This document shows positions 59,721 to 64,000 of a stretch of 64,000 nucleotides of DNA, piece by piece. The translations under genes and the position numbers were made by a program. Below the pieces are notes generated by a model. It was not told the origin of the DNA. It made no database searches and saw nothing but the letters and a program-made list of their open reading frames with translations. Within the stretch, counting starts at the first letter, position 1, and each line of letters begins with the position of its first letter. The stretch comes from Rotaria sordida. Lineage: Eukaryota > Rotifera > Eurotatoria > Philodinida > Philodinidae. The DNA is taken from assembly GCA_905250125.1 (NCBI GenBank), contig CAJNOL010000437.1, positions 1-64,000 of the forward strand, in the 5' to 3' direction.

Positions 59721-59920
59721 TCAAAACGTTGAAAAGTCTTAAAATAAGCTGACCTCCCACATGTGTTTTTTTGACCTTACAACAAACAGACAGACCCACA
59801 GACACACAAACTCTTTTTACTTTTTTTCACATGATCCTCCCGACAGTCGAGGAAAAATAAAAGCATATAGAATAGATTTTACGAGATCGTTATTATCAAC
59901 TCCTTCAAACACATCACAGG

Positions 59921-60700
59921 TATGAACCAAAATGCACAACGAAATTATATATACAACAAAAATGATTATCCTCAATTAAATGCTAATAAAGATGGTCATC
60001 AATGATATAATGATTCATTTACAGCTACTCATCGACGATTAGATGAACTTGTGCAGAAGATAGATAAGTTAAATCAAAATATTAATCGGATTATGGAATT
60101 TAATAGTAATTCTTATAATCGACATATTTAAATTCATCAGCTAATTGTTAAACAAGATCATGATATTCAATTACATCAAATAGATTATTTGTTCAACGTG
60201 ATTTTGTTATCCAATTCGTATCACCAATATGTTAAGTGACATTAAATGTCATTCCGATGATGATTAAAAATAATTTAATAAATGTTAAAACAACAATAGA
60301 ACAATCATTATTATCCACGTGTGAAAAATTGGGCAACGAATTACCATAATGAATGAAACAGTATGCTGATAATGAAAACATTAAAATGAAATTAAGAAAT
60401 GATTTTATAGAAGAAAAACAAAAACACCTAGAAACATCGAATCTCAGTAGTAATTCTCAGCCAATCCCGCAACGATGGTTAAGGCAGAGATTTCTAAATT
60501 TTCGCCCCATGCTTCCTCATTTTATTCCCACCGTTAAAAACAAGAATAAAGGATTTGACATCGACTATCCTCTTTCCCTTTCTTCTTCATTCTTGTCGAT
60601 CTTTGATTTTCATCTTTTATCCGATATTGTAAAGGAATGGTACACTTTTCCTGCTCTTTCTGCTTGCTTTTCGTGTTGGACGAATCACGATTATTCGTGT
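59921..60700 (+). pseudogene. LINE ORF1, C-terminal part
   Basis: Residues after the zinc knuckles: YNKNDYPQLNANKDGHQ, then the coiled-coil-like RRLDELVQKIDKLNQNINRI and QLIVKQDHDIQLHQID, interrupted by several stops and frameshifts. The open frame at 60353-60766 spans the ORF1 end and the start of ORF2. Confidence 0.6.
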
Positions 60701-61365
60701 TCATGTTCTTCGATTTCTAATTTTAACTTCCTATTATTCAATATACGAGGATTGGAAGCATGCTGACATGAAGTTCTTCTTTTACACGAGAAATACGAGG
60801 TAGACTGTCTGATATTAGTAGAAATAGGAGTAATTGAATATTTGTCAATACAAAAGATCTTACCCAACCTCAAGATCTTTTATCAAAAAGAGAAAAACGC
60901 CTGGGGAGGAATGTTAATATTGATTTGAAATAGCATACCATGCGAGAGAATAATGTGCAACATTCCAAATGTATGTGTTGTAGATATAAAATCTGAGAAA
61001 TCATTCAGAATCATTGATGTATACGCTCACAGTAGAAAATCATGGAAATGGGAAGATATATCGCAATTTGCTGCTGGCTATTACTGTTTCGCAGGTGACT
61101 TTAATGTTGATATTGAAGATAAAGATGATACGACAGTAGCAAATGAACTTCTTAACTGGTCTAATTTCCTATCACTAGGTCCAATTCTTCGGTGCTCCCA
61201 AACCTCTGTTCGTTCAGGGAGTACAATCGATTATGCTTTTACTAGGGGAATTCCCTTATCACTACAAGTAACTGATGCCAATTCAACTAGTGATCACAAA
61301 TCTATCATAGGAGTGATCATCTATGACTCTAATGAAAATATGATAATTAGCAGTACCCACTGAAG
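60701..61365 (+). pseudogene. LINE ORF2: AP endonuclease domain
   Basis: NFLLFNIRGLEA begins the endonuclease, followed across a stop and a frameshift by YYCFAGDFNVDIED (the GDFN metal-site motif, near 61096), SGSTIDYAFTRG and STSDHKSIIG (SDH catalytic motif, near 61286). At least three disabling changes. Confidence 0.75.
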
Positions 61366-63288
61366 AGTATGCAATATTTTTCTTTCCCTCGTTTCTGATT
61401 TTTTGAATCAGCAGTGGCAATACCCTAATTTCGACAATAACTACACGAATTTTGTTACTTTTCTAAATAGATTGAAAGCTCATTGCACGTTATACTTTCC
61501 AATTAAAAAATATCGGGCTGCCATTTTCAAAGACTTACGATAAAAACTCTCATATGTAAGAGCTCTTTCGTTTCAACATAAAAGAACAGGATACTATTCA
61601 CTATATCTAACGATCAACGAGTTGGAAAAGAACAATAAACAAGAACTTATAACCTTGCGATTAAATCAGCTCAACATAATAATGAAGAATCGATATGCTT
61701 TCAATTCATTATCATCCTCTACACTTTTTTGGTCTAAGTTAAGAAAGAATTTCAAAAATTCTAGTTCCCTAAATGCTTCAATAGATGATAAAAGTACAAC
61801 AATAAAAGATGTTAACACAATGCTTGAGATAGCTGCTTCTCACTATGAGAAGTTATTTATTGAACCACAAATATATCGCCCTCATCCATATGTAGATAGT
61901 CCTGAGATTTTATGGGATAATCATGATGATCCTATTCCCCTCATTAAGCTGCCAGAATTATTAACAGCCGTGTCCAAACAAAAGAAAAAACAGTCTTGCG
62001 ATGCTAATGGAATCTCTTTCTTCTTGTTTCAATTCATTTCGTCCAATTACTGGGCAAATCTACTTAAACCGTTCAATCACTCGATCTTCTCATTCTTCTT
62101 CCCTTCATATTGGAAACAGGTTAGAATGAAGCTATTAGCAAAATAGATCCGGCGTGTCGGATTGTTAATACTCGTCCTATCTCTTTGCTGTACGTCTTTC
62201 TTAAAGTGCTAGAGAAGCTAGTATTGAATCGATTTCAGACCGTGCTAAATAATAGAGAAATTCTCTATGAATTACAATCAGGTTTTAGATCGAATATGCG
62301 TTTACAATCACGCGTACTTCTCCTAATCGATCAGATCTCCGCACTGATGTATACTAGTGTACCTACTACTATCCTATTTATTGACTTTAAGCAAGCGTTT
62401 GACCAATTCTGATGGGTAGGATGCCTAGGAAAATTAGAGAGATTAGGTATACCAAAAGCGTACGTCAGGTGAATATATGCATGGCTAAGAGGCCGCAAAG
62501 ACTTCGTAGAGATAAATGATAAAAGGTCAAGATCCTTTCCTATTCTACGAGAAGATCCATAAGGATCCTGTTTAACACCATCTATTTTCACCACTTATCA
62601 TAGTGATATGTAGACGTTTCTGGAGAATTCTTCATCCAATTTCTTTGCGGATGATCTAGCTTGTGTAGTTGGAGGAGTGATGGGCGTGAAATGCACTCAA
62701 CAGTGTACCGATCTAGAAATACGCCTTAAGAAACTGGTCGATCAACTTAAATACTACTCGGTGCTATCAGTGCAACCCATAAATTACACAAAAACTGAAG
62801 CCATGTGAAGTGCACGAGCGATAGGATGGCCAAAATTTGATATATCCTGCGGTGAACATAATCTTGTATGGGTTAACTCATTTAAATATTTAGGGTACCA
62901 TATCTGCCCCAAATTAGGATGGACGAAAATGATTATGACCATGAAAACGAAAATTCGTCAACGAATAGCTATCATTAAGAATTGTCGGATAGCTGGAACA
63001 TCCAATCCTGAATTTAGAAGAATCTTGTTCTCAGCGTATGTGCTTCCACTTGTTACCTGGCTTTTCGCTATTTTCGCACTTTTAACTAGTTATCAAGCTG
63101 ATGATCTGAATCATTTCTATTTCTCTTGTCTAAAAAAAGTTACGGATGATTATTATTGGAACGATTTTCTTTTTTCTCTGTTACTCAATGAGATATCCCT
63201 GGATGATAGCTGTTACAATTATTGGAAGAACTTTACAAGCGCCTTCCAAACATCAACCGATGGCCATCTGGACTGTGAGTGTGGGGTG
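61366..63288 (+). pseudogene. LINE ORF2: reverse transcriptase domain
   Basis: RT motifs in order: RPISLLYVFLKVLEKLVLNR, LQSGFRS, TTILFIDFKQAFDQ, then the catalytic FFADD at about 62641-62655, and FKYLGYHICPKLGWT of the following region. The normal second-domain Asp in IDFKQAFD and the ADD pair are kept, but frameshifts and stops (for example 62147, 62412 and 62560) kill the enzyme. The C-terminal part runs up to the MITE at 63289. Confidence 0.8.
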
Positions 63289-63707
63289 TAGAGCTCGTCG
63301 GGTCCAATATTTTTGGATCCGGATCCGTTTACAGTTTGCTACAATCGTATCCGGAGCCAGATCCGCTTGTTTAAAAAATGTTGGACCCGAAGTCGACCCG
63401 GACTCGGTCGCTTAAATTATTTGGATTCAAACACGATGATAAATCAGTCTCGATAATATATTCAAAAAGTCTTTTGTTGCTTCATTGTATATTTTCTAAA
63501 TACATTCAATTTTTTTTCTTCATAAAACGAACAAAATTTTGAAAAAATTCACAATACATTGTATGCATCAAAGTTTTCTTCAGAGTTGGACCCGAACCAG
63601 ACTTGGTCACAGGAAAATGTTCAGATCCGGCCAAAACGAAATTTTTAGACCTGGACCTGGACCCGAGCGGATCTGGGTCGAGTACGGATCCTATCCGACG
63701 AGCTCTA
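63289..63707. mobile_element. hAT-like MITE (419 bp) with 8-bp target duplication
   Basis: The ends TAGAGCTCGTCGG and CCGACGAGCTCTA are perfect 13-bp inverted repeats of the hAT type (TAGAG start). GTGGGGTG occurs immediately outside both ends (63281-63288 and 63708-63715), an exact 8-bp target duplication. The interior has no transposase but many copies of a GGAYCCG-type motif (GGATCCGGATCCG, GGACCCGAAG, GGACCTGGACCCGAGCGG, GTACGGATCC) clustered near both ends, as expected for subterminal transposase-binding sites. Confidence 0.88.
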
Positions 63708-63734
63708 GTGGGGTGTGGGTGACAGCATTCATCA

Positions 63735-63800
63735 TTCTTACACCTACACCAACACTCACACCCACCCACATCCACATCCAAACCCACACCCACATTCTCA
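63735..63800. repeat. CCCACA-rich degenerate tract
   Basis: C-rich strand of a degenerate short repeat (CACCCACCCACATCCACATC, then CCCACACCCACA). Its complement contains TGTGGG units, the telomeric hexamer described for some bdelloid rotifers. It directly follows a G-rich GTGGGGTGTGGGTG patch that received the MITE. It may be a degenerate interstitial telomere-like tract or simply a CA-rich satellite. Confidence 0.35.
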
Positions 63801-64000
63801 GAAAGTTTGTTGAATTATAGAATCGATGTACTCAGTTGATTGTATAAAAAAGTGAATGTAAATAATCATCGTATTCTGATTTTTCTACATTCAAACTATA
63901 CATATAATCATATTGAAATATCTTCCTCTGAGCACAGCAAGAGCAGCCTATATTGTAAATATGTTAGTTTGGCGGTGAAAACTCCAGTTTGACTTGAATA
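63801..64000. other. Window end, nothing recognised
   Basis: AT-rich sequence without a supported feature. The LINE 3' end is not visible here. Confidence 0.4.

Larger units (their letters stand above)
57424..59920. other. Repetitive DNA inserted in the LINE
   Basis: About 2.5 kb separating two parts of the same ORF1. It holds a GC-rich 58-bp hairpin (58187-58244), a run of 14 C (58861-58874), two 120-bp-spaced repeat units and a more distant third unit, and (CA)n-rich tracts near 59135-59160. No coding region is supported. Confidence 0.5.
54771..63288 (+). mobile_element. Decayed non-LTR retrotransposon (LINE), split by insertions
   Basis: One element in the plus direction. ORF1 begins near 54771 and is broken by the foldback element (55193-56772). 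It resumes at 56773-57423 with a nucleic-acid-binding region and zinc knuckles, is broken again by ~2.5 kb of other repeats, and its C-terminal part continues from about 59921 (YIYNKNDYPQLNANKDG). ORF2 follows from about 60700 with endonuclease and reverse transcriptase, ending near a hAT-like MITE at 63289. Frameshifts and stops are frequent. The order ORF1 with zinc knuckles, AP endonuclease, then RT fits the Jockey/I/R1 type. No poly(A) or 3' end is visible. Confidence 0.75.

Noticed and set aside
1..64000. CRISPR arrays, bacterial operons and rRNA genes
   Set aside because: No spaced identical repeats of CRISPR type, no ribosomal RNA sequence that I recognise, and the intron-bearing genes are eukaryotic.

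Overview
Kind of organism. The window is AT-rich animal nuclear DNA: spliced genes with very short introns, neurotransmitter-type receptor genes, and abundant decayed transposons. Of 20 introns I could place by reading frame and GT/AG ends, most are 49-82 bp; the longer ones mostly hold, or probably hold, inserted DNA. A spliced gene for a bacterial-type D-alanyl-D-alanine carboxypeptidase, mariner, piggyBac-like and hAT-like elements, and a low-copy decayed non-LTR retrotransposon together fit a bdelloid rotifer best (inference; no marker gene settles it). The 100-base run of N at 17183-17282 marks a scaffold join.

Layout. 1-10 kb: almost empty except an intronless PAP2-type lipid phosphatase (3299-4354, minus). 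10-15.5 kb: one two-exon orphan gene (minus), then gene-poor DNA with microsatellites and palindromes. 15.5-20 kb: a truncated secreted discoidin-domain gene, a 49-bp hAT-like relic, the assembly gap, and a fucosyltransferase-like gene (plus). 20.8-25.3 kb: the four-exon bacterial-type carboxypeptidase with its own signal peptide, followed by a decayed tandem copy of itself into which a 1.9-kb mariner has inserted. 26.5-34.2 kb: a VASt-domain (Aster/GRAMD1-like) gene with a probable C-terminal membrane anchor, a piggyBac-like MITE, and the 3' exons of a coiled-coil gene whose last intron is almost entirely one inverted-repeat element. 34-38 kb: no genes, one small mariner MITE. 38.4-46.6 kb: a histamine-H1-like receptor gene with two alternative sets of first coding exons, each carrying its own TM1. 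49.5-50.5 kb: a second dead mariner transposase. 51.1-52.9 kb: a six-exon ammonium transporter (minus). 54.7-63.3 kb: one badly decayed non-LTR retrotransposon (ORF1 with zinc knuckles, endonuclease, reverse transcriptase) split by a 1.58-kb foldback element and by about 2.5 kb of other repetitive DNA, and hit at its 3' end by a 419-bp hAT-like MITE with an 8-bp target duplication.

How the genes relate. There is no operon-like logic. The host genes are independent: lipid phosphate metabolism, glycosylation, lipid transfer, amine signalling and ammonium transport. The most notable content is the domesticated-looking bacterial peptidoglycan enzyme, the receptor with duplicated TM1 exons, and a dense set of apparently uncatalogued small non-autonomous elements whose ends can be read exactly.
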